DNA from: Streptomyces sp. NBC_01381
GTDB lineage: Bacteria; Actinomycetota; Actinomycetes; Streptomycetales; Streptomycetaceae
DNA length: 64,000 nt
Direction of reading: 5' to 3'
NCBI RefSeq assembly: GCF_026340305.1
Contig: NZ_JAPEPI010000001.1
Coordinates: 3,162,001 to 3,226,000 of the forward strand
Both the position numbers and the translations under genes were made by a program. Positions within the stretch are counted from its first letter, which is position 1, and every line of letters begins with the position of its first letter. Shown here piece after piece: positions 37,834-48,200 of the stretch. The notes under the pieces are model-generated. The model saw nothing but the letters and a program-made list of their open reading frames with translations. It had not been told where the DNA came from and searched no databases.

Positions 37834-39714
37834 TCAGCCGGATGGTACGACTGCCTTCGAGGCCCCGACGAGCTCCCGCAGCTTCTCGCGCGTCTCGGCA
37901 TCGGTCGAGTAGATGACTGTGCCGACCATGCCGCGGGTCAACAGGACCTTGTACGTATTCCGGATCAGCTGGTCCACGTCCTCATCGGGTGTGGACTTCT
38001 TGAAGGCAGGATCCTTCGATGCTGTGCGGTCGGTGACCCAGCGGTCTCCTCGCCAGACCAGATCGGGGCCGATGATGACACCGCTCCAGTCGTACTCGAA
38101 GCCCTGAGCTGTGTATACGCATCCGACCTGGTCGAAGCCTGCCGGATCAGTGGCCCACAGCGCGGCCGGCGGAGCTCCCGCGACCCCGCGATCGCCGAAG
38201 ACATTCCACGGCCGCGCCCAGTCGCCGATCGCCACATCCGTAGGCAGGGCCTGCCCGGGTGGATACTTCGTGGTCCACTTCCAGCAGTAGCCGGCCGACA
38301 TGCGTGCGCTGTAGTCCTGGGCGCGGCGAGCCTGAAGGAAGTCCTCCATCTCCTGCGGGCTGTCTGCGACCAGGAGCTGCATCCTGTCATCGGGAGTCCA
38401 GGTCACGGCTCCGCCTGGTTGAAGTCCGAGGAGACGTACCACCCATTGCAGATACGTATCGCTGCCGCCGCTTCTGAACTGGCCCTCCAGGGACACCACT
38501 CGGCAGTCGAGTCCCTTTCTCGCCGCGGTCGCCTCGATCTCCTCGACCCTCCCCATTTCTCCGGGCCGTACCACTTGGTGCTCGTCGAGCAAGAAGACCG
38601 GCACTCTGGCTGCGTCGACCAGTTCTTCCACTTGGGGCTTGCCCGTTCGGTTCTCGGCGCGCGTGTACCTATTGGCTGACGTGAGCCGGATGCGGTGTGC
38701 CTCGTCGCAGATGAGTACGTCCAAGCCGTTCCGCTCGGCCGTGATGAAGCTGTTGAAGTACTTGAACAGATCCTGCACTTCACGCTTCCGGGCGCCTGCG
38801 ACCTTCCTCATGGTCTTCGTGAACGACTGAGAGCCTGTGGCGTGGAGCGCGGAACGGCCTTGGCGGTACAGCTCGCCGAGCAAGGATAGGGCGATGACGC
38901 TCTTGCCGCTGCCGGGGCCGCCGGTGATCACGAGGACTTCCTTGTGGTCGGCTTGCGAGGCCCGGTGTACTGCGCGCATGACGAGCTCATAGGCGACTCG
39001 CTGTTCGTCCAGGAGGACGAACTGCTCGCGGTCGCGGATCTCGTTCGCGGCTACGGCGATCAGCTGCTTGGAGGGGCGGGCCTTTCCGGCGAGCAGTTCG
39101 TCGGCGGCGATGGCTCCGGAGACAGGCGCCAGCCGTGACTTGAGGAACTCGATGAACAGTCCTCGGCGCTCTTCGCTGAACAACCGACCCCGCTCGCTCT
39201 GTTCAACGGCGTAGAGGCCGTTGATGCCGAACTCTGTCGCATTGTGCAGGTACGCGGCGCCGGTGACGCGTTGCGGATGCTCGGCCAGGGCGCCGTTGAA
39301 CGAGACCAAGTAGTCGCAGTAGCCCCGGACCTGTTCGATCGGGTTCAGTACGGGGCGGGAGTAGGCGTCCACTCGGCACAACAGGGCATCGTCGTCATCC
39401 GGTTCGGCCTGGCTCCACTGTTTCAACTCCACGATGACGTAAGACGGTTCGCCGGTGTCGGGATGTACACCGGCGAGTATGACGTCCGTGCGCTTGCTGG
39501 TCAGCGGCAGTTGGTATTCGAAGAGCGCGTGGACGTGATCGAGCCCCGCTTCCACCAGTACGTTGAGGAGCGCAGGCAGGCTCTTCTCCCACGACCTGGC
39601 TTCCGAGGCGCTGGGCCGGTAGCCGTGATCATTGACGAAATGATCGTGCAGCCGCAGGAAGAGCTGGCTGCTGTGGGCCTGTTCGAGGGCCGTGGAGACG
39701 GATTCACGCAGCAA
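37834..39714 (-). CDS. PD-(D/E)XK nuclease-like domain fused to DUF2075 helicase
   Basis: A 626-aa protein starting at a TTG (39714, with GGGAG upstream). Residues about 60-100 have a restriction-nuclease-like pattern, Asp77 in KRTDVILAG and E96-x-K98 in YVIVELKQW. A superfamily 1-type helicase of the DUF2075 (Schlafen group 3-like) family follows, with Walker A GGPGSGKS (265-272), Walker B DVLICDEAH (332-340), and VYTAQGFEYDWSGVIIG with a C-terminal NTYKVLLTRGM. Such proteins are found in phage-defence islands. Here it is at the island edge, divergent from pglW across a small membrane gene. Antiviral function is inferred. Confidence 0.85.
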   Translation of the reverse strand: MLRESVSTALEQAHSSQLFLRLHDHFVNDHGYRPSASEARSWEKSLPALLNVLVEAGLDHVHALFEYQLPLTSKRTDVILAGVHPDTGEPSYVIVELKQWSQAEPDDDDALLCRVDAYSRPVLNPIEQVRGYCDYLVSFNGALAEHPQRVTGAAYLHNATEFGINGLYAVEQSERGRLFSEERRGLFIEFLKSRLAPVSGAIAADELLAGKARPSKQLIAVAANEIRDREQFVLLDEQRVAYELVMRAVHRASQADHKEVLVITGGPGSGKSVIALSLLGELYRQGRSALHATGSQSFTKTMRKVAGARKREVQDLFKYFNSFITAERNGLDVLICDEAHRIRLTSANRYTRAENRTGKPQVEELVDAARVPVFLLDEHQVVRPGEMGRVEEIEATAARKGLDCRVVSLEGQFRSGGSDTYLQWVVRLLGLQPGGAVTWTPDDRMQLLVADSPQEMEDFLQARRAQDYSARMSAGYCWKWTTKYPPGQALPTDVAIGDWARPWNVFGDRGVAGAPPAALWATDPAGFDQVGCVYTAQGFEYDWSGVIIGPDLVWRGDRWVTDRTASKDPAFKKSTPDEDVDQLIRNTYKVLLTRGMVGTVIYSTDAETREKLRELVGASKAVVPSG

Positions 39715-39907
39715 GACGGGCTCCCGGGCAGCACGATATGAGTCGCGCGGGTGAGGGCGTGTCCTGCAGAGGAAGCCCGGCGGGCCGCACCGGTGATCGG
39801 CAGAAGCCTATATCGGTGTACATCGGTCTCCTTTCGCCAGGATGGAAGGGGCGCGCGGGGCGGGCCGCCACGCTGAACCCGGCCCGCGTCCCCCCGTCAC
39901 TACCGGC

Positions 39908-40111
39908 TTACTTGCGCCGCCAGCGGAACACGGACAAGTGCCGCAGGATGGCGCCGACTTCGTTGAGGATCTGCGCGCGGTCGGCGGAGCGGCTGCCGTC
40001 CAGCGCAGCCTTGGCGATCTTGTTGGTGGTGAAGCATGCGAGGGCGTAGCACACAGTCACAGTGAAGGCTGTGGCGATGACGGCGACGATGGTCGCGTCC
40101 GAGGTCTGCAC
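39908..40111 (-). CDS. Small single-pass membrane protein
   Basis: A 67-aa product from the GTG at 40111. An AAGG site lies about 8-9 bases upstream. Residues 6-28 are a transmembrane helix (ATIVAVIATAFTVTVCYALACF). The rest is a basic cytoplasmic tail ending FRWRRK. No family is recognised. It lies 193 bp upstream of the nuclease-helicase on the same strand and 501 bp from pglW. A small membrane protein beside defence genes could be an accessory or effector, but it may equally be an unrelated gene. Confidence 0.5.
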   Translation of the reverse strand: MQTSDATIVAVIATAFTVTVCYALACFTTNKIAKAALDGSRSADRAQILNEVGAILRHLSVFRWRRK

Positions 40112-40612
40112 GGAAACACCTTCGGGGAAGAGGTGCCGGACAATCGGCGAAGAATCGATTCGCCATAATCCGGGCACGGTTGTCGTCTGGTTGGTCGTGG
40201 CCGGATCAGGCCGAGAGGTGGCGTGTGGAGCCACCGACGCAGAAGACGCGGTCTTCCCCGAGTGGGAGCGATGCGGATGAGCCGGGCGCAAGTGGCGCCA
40301 CGGAAGATGGTGAGCCGCTGAGAACGGGCATGTGAAAGCTCCTGGTACGGGTGGAGGCGTTCCTGAAGCGGACGCCTGGCGGGCCGTAAAGCAGTGCATT
40401 CGAACGTTAGCACGGCTGATGTGATCTCTGGCCAGAGGGTTTTGATCTGGCGCTCGCCGGGCTGGAACCGTGTCGTTGGGCGTGGCCTGAACCTGCTTCC
40501 CGTGCCGGTCTGAGCAGCGCGGATCTCTGGGCCGTGTGCCTGCTCAGCGATGTAGGGTCAGCCAGGCACAGCACACCCACACGACGGGTCGGAGACCCGT
40601 GGAGGTTGGACC
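40112..40612 (+). other. 500-bp upstream region of pglW
   Basis: No convincing gene is present. It contains CTCTGGCCAGAG, a perfect 12-bp palindrome (40426-40437), and a small hairpin ACGGGT/ACCCGT (40584-40589 with 40595-40600) directly before the pglW ribosome site at 40601-40605. Regulatory sequences for the rightward operon must lie here; no promoter was assigned with confidence. Confidence 0.45.
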
Positions 40613-43600
40613 GTGACGGCAGCAGGAACGCCCTCGCCCCCCAAGCCGGGCCCACCTCCGCGCAAGCAGCGCTGGTTCCAGCCACGCCGCTCGAGCCATA
40701 CGTGGGAACAGGAGGGGCTCGAACACATCCGGCAACTGATGCCGGCGAACGAGCCGTATCGAGCCTGGGCGACCTTCTCCTTCACAGCTGCTTCCGGCCG
40801 TACGAACGAGTGCGATCTCTTCATCGCGGTGCCGGGCGGCCTCTACCTCCTGGAGCTCAAGGGTCACCCCGGCCGTGTGGCCAACCATGGGGACACCTGG
40901 CAGTTCCACGCTGACCGTGTCCGGACCATGAAGAACCCGCTGCACCTCACAGACTTGAAGTGCAAGGAACTCAAGGGCCAGCTGGAACGAGCCGCCCGGG
41001 CCGCCGGCGTTGATCCCCGCCGGGTCCCGTTCATCAAGCCCGCAGTCTTCCTCCACGCCTCGGGTCTCGCCAGCGATCTTGACGAGTTCCAGCGCATCAA
41101 CGTCTACGGGCGGAACGACGGATCCAGTGGTCTCGACAAGGTCTGGGACGACCTGCTCGGCCGGCCGCCTGAGAGGGAGAGCTGGCGGGTCACACCGCAG
41201 ACCGCCCAGCTCCTTGAGCAACTGATGCAGAAGATCGGCATCAGCCACTCCATCGCCCACCTTCGTTTCGGCGACGACTGGAAGCTCGAGCCGCGCGCCT
41301 TGGACGCAGGCCCTGGCTGGGAAGACCGCCTCGCCGCACGCGACGACGGCCTTGTCCAGGAAGAGGGCAGGGTCCGTCTCTACCTCGTCGAGCAGATGGC
41401 GACGGAAGCGGCCAAGCAGGCCGCCGACCGCGCAGCCCGCCGTGAGTACCAAGTCCTGCAAGGCATCACCCATCGCGGGATCGCGCAAGCCGTGCAGATC
41501 CGCGAGCACCAGGGCGGACCGGCGATCCTCTTCCGGCACCGCCACACAGACCCGCGCCTTGACGCCTACCTCGACGCATACGGAGGCAGGCTCACTCCTG
41601 AGATCCGCCTCGACCTGGTCCGCCAACTCGCCGAAGCACTCCGGTACGCCCACAACCGGTCCCTGTACCACCGGGCTCTGGCCGCCCGCTCGGTGTATGT
41701 CTCCGCCAAGGAGGACGGCCGCGATCCCGTCGTCTGCATCACCGACTGGCAGACAGCGGCGCGCGACTTCGACACCACGTCGATGCGATCCATCGGCGAT
41801 ACCCCGCTTGATCCGAACCTCATCGAGGACGCCGCTCAGGTGTTCCTCGCCCCGGAGACGGACCGGGAGTTCGCTGATCCGGTGGACCTGGACTTGTTCG
41901 GGCTCGGTGCGCTCTCCTATCTCCTGCTCACCGGCGAGCGCCCGGCTGCTCAGCGAAGCGCCCTGATCGAGCGTCTGTCGGCGGAAGGCGGCCTGCACCC
42001 CTACGCCGTCGCCGACGGGCTCTCCGACAAGCTGGACGACCTGGTCTTCCAAGCCACTCGGGCCGAGGTGAACGACAGACTTCCGTCGGCAGAGCGCTTC
42101 CTGGACCTCCTCGACGAGGCTGAGCAGGACACGGCAATTCCGGAGCGGGCCGCCACCGCGGAGAGCGACCCCCTCACGGCTCTGCCCGGCCAGCCTCTGG
42201 ATGCCGAGTGGAGCGTCAAGCGCGTCCTCGGTACGGGAGCTACTGCCAGAGCCCTGCTCGTAGAGCGGGTGGTGGACGAACTCGAAGGCCCGGCGGGCGA
42301 ACCAGCGTACGAGGAGCGGGTCTTCAAGGTCGCGCTCGATCGCGACAAGGACGCGCGCCTGTACGCGGAAGCCCATGCGCTCAAGGCAGTGGGCGGCGGG
42401 CGGATCATCCGTCTCCTGGACGAGCCCCGCGAGATCGCGGGCCACGCCATTCTGGAACTGGAGTATGCGGGGGAAAGCTCCCTCGGCGCGCGACTGCGCG
42501 GCGAAGGGCGGCTCACCTATGACCAGTTGGAGCGCTACGGCAACGACCTCTTCATTGCCCTGGACCAGCTTTCCGCCAAGGGCATGCGGCACCGCGACAT
42601 CAAGCCGGACAACCTCGGCCTGCACAAGCGCAGCGACGGCTCATGGCAGCTGATGCTGTTCGACTTCTCCCTTGCTGACGCTTCCGAGCGCGACATCAGC
42701 GCCGGGACTCGGGGCTATCTGGACCCCTTCCTCGGCAGCGTCCGCCGCTCCCTCTACGACGATCACGCCGAGCGGTACGCCGCCGCCGTCACGCTTCACG
42801 AGATGGCCTCCGGCGAGCGCCCGGTGTGGGGGGACGGACAGACCGATCCGCGCATGAGTGAGGACGTCGGGCTCTATGTCGCTGCCGAGCTGTTCGAGCC
42901 CGGACTGCGCGACGGCCTGACGGTGTTCTTCCAGCGCGCGTTGCACCGGGATGTGGACCGTCGCTTCGATACCTTCCAGCAGATGGAAGACGCCTGGCGG
43001 CGCATCTTTCGGACGGCGGATTCGGCGAAGCCGGCCACGACCCAGGCCACCGTCGGAGCCGCGGCTGCCACCACGGAGGAGGCACGCGAGACAGCAGCCG
43101 CGGCGGCGGAACTCAGCACGGGACTGGAGGCTGCAGGCCTCTCCCTGCGCGCGGTCTCCGTCGCGGGCGGCCTGGGCGCAGGCACCGTCGAGGAACTTCT
43201 TGACATCCCTCCGCACACGATCTCCCGCGCGCGTGGCGCCGGCGCCCTGGTCCGCAGGGAGCTGAACCGTCGGCACAAGCAGTGGACGGCGATGCTGTCC
43301 CGCCGTGCTGCGGAGCCCGAGCCCTCCGCCCCGTCGACGACGGATAGCCCGGTGTCCGAGACCGCGGATCCGGAGGCCGAGGCGCAGCGCATCGCGCGTG
43401 AGTCCGTGGACTCCCTCGCCGCACGGCTCGCCCCGGCCCCGGCTCGCAAGGGAAATCTCCGTCCCGAGGTCGTAAGGCTCACACTTGGTCTCCCACGGTC
43501 CAAAGAGGAGGGCGGCGGACTCTCACCACTCGGCCCCTGGCCCCCGCAGACGGCCGTCGCCAAGCACCTCGGCAGCAGTCAGCCGACCGTTTCGCGCCAC

Positions 43601-45049
43601 CATGTGGCCGCGATCGAGGAGTGGAGCGCCACTGGTTGGCTCACCGCAGTCCGTGATGAGCTGGTGCAGACGCTCGTCCAGGCGGGACGCGTGCTCACTG
43701 TGCAGGAGGCGGCGGCCGAACTGCGTATCCGGCATGGCGCCGGCGATGACGCTGCAGGTCGAACTCTCGCCAAGGCCTTGGCAGTTGTACGTGCCGCTGT
43801 CGACGCGGAAGTCCTCCAGCGCGGAACTGACACCGACCACGAGCCGCGCCTGGCAGTCCTCCGCCGCGGCCCGCGCGTGCTTCTCGCCCTGGAGTCGCTG
43901 CCCGGTACCGACGACCCCACTCCGCAGGAGCTCGCCGACTACGCTGCTGCGCTTGGCACGGCTGCCGACCGCCTGGCGGACGAGGATCCTCTGCCGGGTC
44001 GGGGCACGGTCGTGCGAACCCTGCGCGCGGTGGCCGCACCGGAGGGCATGGCGCCGCTCGCCGACACCCGCCTGGTGGCCCTGGCAGCGGCGGTCGCACA
44101 GGACGCAGCGGCCTCTCCCCGCCTCGAGCTCTACCCTCAGGCTCTGGGCCTCGCCCGTGCTCTGCGCATTTCCCAGGCCGCGGCCGGGGTGCGTCGCGAG
44201 ACAGGCATCTCGATCACCGAGCTGCTGTCCAGGGTCAACGCACGCTTCCCGTCACTGGCCATCACCGACGCACCCACCCACATCGAGGTGGAGGACGCAC
44301 TGGCCGAGGCAGGATTCCCGCTCGAATGGGACGCCGGGCGAAAGCGTTTCTTCCCGCCGGCCGTAGAAGGCGCACGCTGGACGAGCTCCACCTATACGCG
44401 TACGAGTGTGCTCGTCTCCGAAGCGCAGGCCGCGGTGGCGGCGGGGCGCGATCCGCAGATGGTGCTGCGCGCCAAGCTTGCGACGGCAGCCCAGCGAGGT
44501 GGCTTCCTCGCTCTTACGCTCAAGGGTGTCGATCTGCCGGGCGCGGCCGGGATGCTGGCCGCCGAATTCGGCGTGGTTCCGGTGGACCTCAACGCCGAGT
44601 TCCTGCATACATTCCGTGTGCTCGCGGGCGAGTTGGGCACGGACTGGTCGAAGGTCCTGAGGGCGGACGCGGTGTTCACAGAGTCGGGCGAGCTGAAGCC
44701 CGGACTGCGTTCGTACAGCCAGCGCGTCACGGACAGACTTGCCGAGCGGCTGAGGTCGATGGCGGAGGATTCAGGCCCGAAGGCGGTGCTCTTCGCCCAC
44801 AACGCGGGCCTGATCAGCCGCTACTACGAAGGCGGCGGACACGACCTCCTGGTCGGCCTGCAGCAGTCTGCCCGCCGCCCCGCTGAGGTCCCGCACGGGC
44901 TGTGGTGGCTGTGCCCCATGGAGGACCCGCAGCAGACGCCGTCCTTGGACGGCCGGACGGTCGAGGTCGTGGACCGGGCCACGGAGTGGGCTGTGCTGGA
45001 CTCGCTCTTCCTCAAGGGACTTCGGACACGCGTGGACGTAACGACCTAG
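40613..45049 (+). CDS. pglW: PglW-type Ser/Thr kinase with NERD nuclease-like domain
   Basis: A 1478-aa protein from the GTG at 40613 (GGAGG 8 bases upstream). Residues about 30-130 form a NERD domain with a nuclease-like set Asp68 and E81-x-K83. A first kinase-like domain (about 275-510) lacks the catalytic Asp: it reads H353-R354-A355 and ITDW instead of DFG. The second kinase (about 535-790) is intact, with G540-x-G542 loop, Lys572, HRDIKPDN (660-667) and DFS (Asp684). The long C-terminal part ends in the CPMEDPQQTPSLDG motif I recall from PglW. PglW belongs to the phage growth limitation (BREX type 2) system, where autophosphorylation is needed for phage resistance. Confidence 0.82.
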   Translation: MTAAGTPSPPKPGPPPRKQRWFQPRRSSHTWEQEGLEHIRQLMPANEPYRAWATFSFTAASGRTNECDLFIAVPGGLYLLELKGHPGRVANHGDTWQFHADRVRTMKNPLHLTDLKCKELKGQLERAARAAGVDPRRVPFIKPAVFLHASGLASDLDEFQRINVYGRNDGSSGLDKVWDDLLGRPPERESWRVTPQTAQLLEQLMQKIGISHSIAHLRFGDDWKLEPRALDAGPGWEDRLAARDDGLVQEEGRVRLYLVEQMATEAAKQAADRAARREYQVLQGITHRGIAQAVQIREHQGGPAILFRHRHTDPRLDAYLDAYGGRLTPEIRLDLVRQLAEALRYAHNRSLYHRALAARSVYVSAKEDGRDPVVCITDWQTAARDFDTTSMRSIGDTPLDPNLIEDAAQVFLAPETDREFADPVDLDLFGLGALSYLLLTGERPAAQRSALIERLSAEGGLHPYAVADGLSDKLDDLVFQATRAEVNDRLPSAERFLDLLDEAEQDTAIPERAATAESDPLTALPGQPLDAEWSVKRVLGTGATARALLVERVVDELEGPAGEPAYEERVFKVALDRDKDARLYAEAHALKAVGGGRIIRLLDEPREIAGHAILELEYAGESSLGARLRGEGRLTYDQLERYGNDLFIALDQLSAKGMRHRDIKPDNLGLHKRSDGSWQLMLFDFSLADASERDISAGTRGYLDPFLGSVRRSLYDDHAERYAAAVTLHEMASGERPVWGDGQTDPRMSEDVGLYVAAELFEPGLRDGLTVFFQRALHRDVDRRFDTFQQMEDAWRRIFRTADSAKPATTQATVGAAAATTEEARETAAAAAELSTGLEAAGLSLRAVSVAGGLGAGTVEELLDIPPHTISRARGAGALVRRELNRRHKQWTAMLSRRAAEPEPSAPSTTDSPVSETADPEAEAQRIARESVDSLAARLAPAPARKGNLRPEVVRLTLGLPRSKEEGGGLSPLGPWPPQTAVAKHLGSSQPTVSRHHVAAIEEWSATGWLTAVRDELVQTLVQAGRVLTVQEAAAELRIRHGAGDDAAGRTLAKALAVVRAAVDAEVLQRGTDTDHEPRLAVLRRGPRVLLALESLPGTDDPTPQELADYAAALGTAADRLADEDPLPGRGTVVRTLRAVAAPEGMAPLADTRLVALAAAVAQDAAASPRLELYPQALGLARALRISQAAAGVRRETGISITELLSRVNARFPSLAITDAPTHIEVEDALAEAGFPLEWDAGRKRFFPPAVEGARWTSSTYTRTSVLVSEAQAAVAAGRDPQMVLRAKLATAAQRGGFLALTLKGVDLPGAAGMLAAEFGVVPVDLNAEFLHTFRVLAGELGTDWSKVLRADAVFTESGELKPGLRSYSQRVTDRLAERLRSMAEDSGPKAVLFAHNAGLISRYYEGGGHDLLVGLQQSARRPAEVPHGLWWLCPMEDPQQTPSLDGRTVEVVDRATEWAVLDSLFLKGLRTRVDVTT

Positions 45050-45062
45050 GTGTAGTTGGCAC

Positions 45063-45099
45063 TTCACTCAGTGGAGCGATGGTCGTAGGATTCTACGAC
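45063..45099 (+). promoter_or_regulatory. Possible internal promoter with overlapping near-palindrome
   Basis: TTCACT (45063-45068) and TAGGAT (45086-45091) are 17 bp apart. The -10-like box lies in an 18-bp near-palindrome (45082-45099, one mismatch pair). It is in the 188-bp gap between pglW and the helicase gene and could drive the helicase and pglX separately. Weak match to -35 consensus. Confidence 0.35.
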
Positions 45100-45237
45100 T
45101 GTGCGGGACCAGCGGGACTTACGCGGCCGGTGTGCGGGATGAAGGTCCCTGGTTGCGGTGATGTCCCGGTCGCACATTGGACGTTGGGGATGTCTGCGCT
45201 TCGGCGACCCCAGAGATGACAACAAGCAAGGACGAAC

Positions 45238-48200
45238 GTGACTACTCCGGGCGCCTTTGGTGGCGGCGAAGATCTGGCTCGGCTCAGAGAAGTCCTTGCG
45301 GGGTGGCGCACCTCCCTTGTGGACCTCAGTGGACGCAACCGCCTGTTGAACTTCCGGCACACCCGGAGCGCGACCCTCGAGATCTCCTCCCCCTCCGCCG
45401 AGGTTCTCGCAGGGGGACTGGACCGCGGATGGGACTTCGCTCCGCTGCCGGACGAAGAGCCTGAGGTGGAGGAGGGGGACGGCGAGCAGGCTCAGCGGCC
45501 GGTCGAACGCGTCGACCGCGGTGGCGGGATTGTCACGCAGAAGACCACGAGCCCTGCACTGCACCGTGCGCTGCTCAGCCTGCGCAGCAAGTCGACGCAG
45601 TTGTTCAACGACTACGGTCTGTGGACCCTCCACCTCGGTGTCGGCATGCTCCACTGGTGTGAGGACGGGGCCGAGGCAGGCAGCGACGCACCGCTGATCT
45701 TGTTGCCGGTCCGGGTCGAACGCACCGCGAACGGCCGCGTCCGGCTCATCGCGAACGATGAAGAGGAACCGAGGCTCAACCCGGCTCTCAAGGTGAAACT
45801 GGAGCAGTTTCACATCGACTGGGGTCCAGTCACCGAGCAGGAGCCGACAGACATCGCCGGAGTGCTCAAGGCAGCTGCCAGCACGGTGGCGGGTAAGCAA
45901 GGTTGGCATGTTCTGCCCCGAGCGGTTGTGTCGCTGTTCGCTTCTCACAAAGAAGCGATGTACCAGGACCTGCTGGAGAACGAGAACCACGTCCTGGGCA
46001 GCGACTTGGTGAAGGCGGTGGCCCTCGGGCCGCGTGCCGGGCTGGCTCCTGACCGTTTCGACTTCGAGGAGATCGAGCTCGACCGGATCGACGAACTGAG
46101 TCCACCCGAGGACAGCCCGCTGGTTCTCGACGCAGATGCGTCCCAACGGCAGGCTGTCGCCGCCGCCGTGGCGGGGCAGTCCTTCGTTCTCGATGGCCCC
46201 CCTGGAACTGGGAAGAGCCAGACGATCACCAACATGATCGCCGGTCTGATGCATGCGGGCCGCAGCGTGCTCTTCGTCAGTGAGAAGGCCGCCGCCCTCG
46301 ATGTGGTGCTCGACCGCCTGCGCTCGGTCGGCCTCGATTCGTACGCCCTCGCCCTGCACAGCCACAACACCAGCCGCAGGGCCGTCGCTCAGGAACTCGG
46401 GCGCGCGTTGGAGGAGGAGCCGCGTGCACCACAGCTCTCGCAGCAGGCCATCGCCGAGGCGCGGGAGGCGCGCGTGGCCCTCAGCGGTTACGCCGAGGCG
46501 ATGAATGAGGCTCGTGAACCGCTCGGGCGGAGCCTGCACGATGTGATCGGCCAGGTGGGGCGCCTGTCCGAAGCCCCGGTGGCCTACCTGACGGCATCGA
46601 CCGAGGACACTGAGCAGCGGGAAGCTTTCCAGGCCGAGCGACTGACCGCCCAGGATCTGCAACTGGTCATCAACGCGACGGAGGCCATCTCCGCTGCGTG
46701 GGAAGCGGTCGCCGATCCGTCATTCCCGTGGCGCGACCTGCGTACGGGCATGACACATCCGCGGCCCGCTCTTGATCAGGCCAAGGCTGCGCTTGACGGA
46801 CTCACCTCAGCAGTGGCCCGCTACCCGGACCTCGCCCCCGACGGCGAACCGGTATCCGACGAGGCAGGCATCAGCAGGCTGAAGGCACTGCTGCGGCTGC
46901 TCGACTCACGGAGCGCGGTCCCTCAACACTGGCTGACAACAGACGACTTCGCCGACACGGTGGACAACCCGGTCGATGACTTCACCACAGAGTTGAGGAA
47001 GGTCCACCGAACTCAGGCCGCCGCCCGCGCAGCAGCGGGCGAACGGTGGGAAGAGCTGTCGACACGGCTGACGGCCGAGGCGGGCGACGGCGAGAAGGCG
47101 CTGCAGGCGCTCTCGCCCTGCGGAGTCGACCCGTTGGCGTTCACCGAGGAAAAGGCAGGGGAGCTCTCGCGGAAGTTCGAAGCCATGGCAGAGGTGCTCG
47201 ACCGAACACACCAAGGCTTGGCAGGCATCAGCCAGTCTCTCGGGCTCGACGTCCCCAGTGGGTTCGAAGCGGCCCAGGACGTCTGCCATGTTGCCGAGCT
47301 GGCAGGCGGCGCGCATCGCCCCTTGGAACGGTGGCTGCATCCGGAGGGTTCGGCCGAGGCCGACCGGGCTGCGGCAGGTGTGGTCGCGGATGCCCTTGGC
47401 GCCTTCTTCTCCCGACGTGAACAGGTGCTGTCCGCCCAGGCGCGGGCAACCGCACAGGCTGGTCCCGGGTGGGCGGACCTCGGCCCTGATCTGAGTGCAC
47501 AACCACCGGCGAGCGAATGCGCGCTTGCTGAACTGCAGCCCGCCGGCATCGATGTGCCGTTGCTGTCGCGACGGCAGGCCGGAGAGCTCGCCGAATGGTT
47601 CGGCGGGCTGTCCCGGACAGTGGAGTCGGCCGGACAGCGCGCCGCATCGGTTGCCGCGATGCTCGGCTGCGCGGAACCGGCAACCACAGCCGAGGCCGAG
47701 GATCTGGTCGCACTCGTCGAACTGGCCACCGCCCCGGACCGAGCGCTGGCCGACTGGCTCGACCCTCAGACGCTGCTGCTCGTACGGGAAGCAGCCACCG
47801 AAATCGAGTCGGCCAAGCGCGAGTTGGCGGAGGCCGAGCTGGCGGCCCGTGACACATTCCGGCCCGAGACGGTCTCTGCTCCTGAACTGGAGGAGACGGT
47901 CCAGCGATTGGTGGACGGCTCCAGGGGCATCGGCGGCATGTTGTCCGGCAGCGTCCGTGCGGATCGAAAGGCCATCGCCGGTCTTACGGTCAAGGGCGAT
48001 TGGCGTGGCGAGCTCTACGAGAAGCTGCCGCTGGCCCTCGCCTGGCACACCGCCTACAGCCGTCTGCGATCGCTCTCCCTCGCCCACGCCCAGTTGCTCG
48101 GCCGATATGCGGGAACAGAGCTGCCCGACGACGCCGGACTGCAGGCGGCCCTGGCGCATGCCGAGTCCGTCCATCGACTGGCCCCGCGCGCGGTGGCGAA

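Noticed and set aside
40062..40280. 72-aa plus-strand frame in the pglW upstream region
   Set aside because: It overlaps the small membrane gene in antisense, lacks a ribosome site and has no protein-like pattern.
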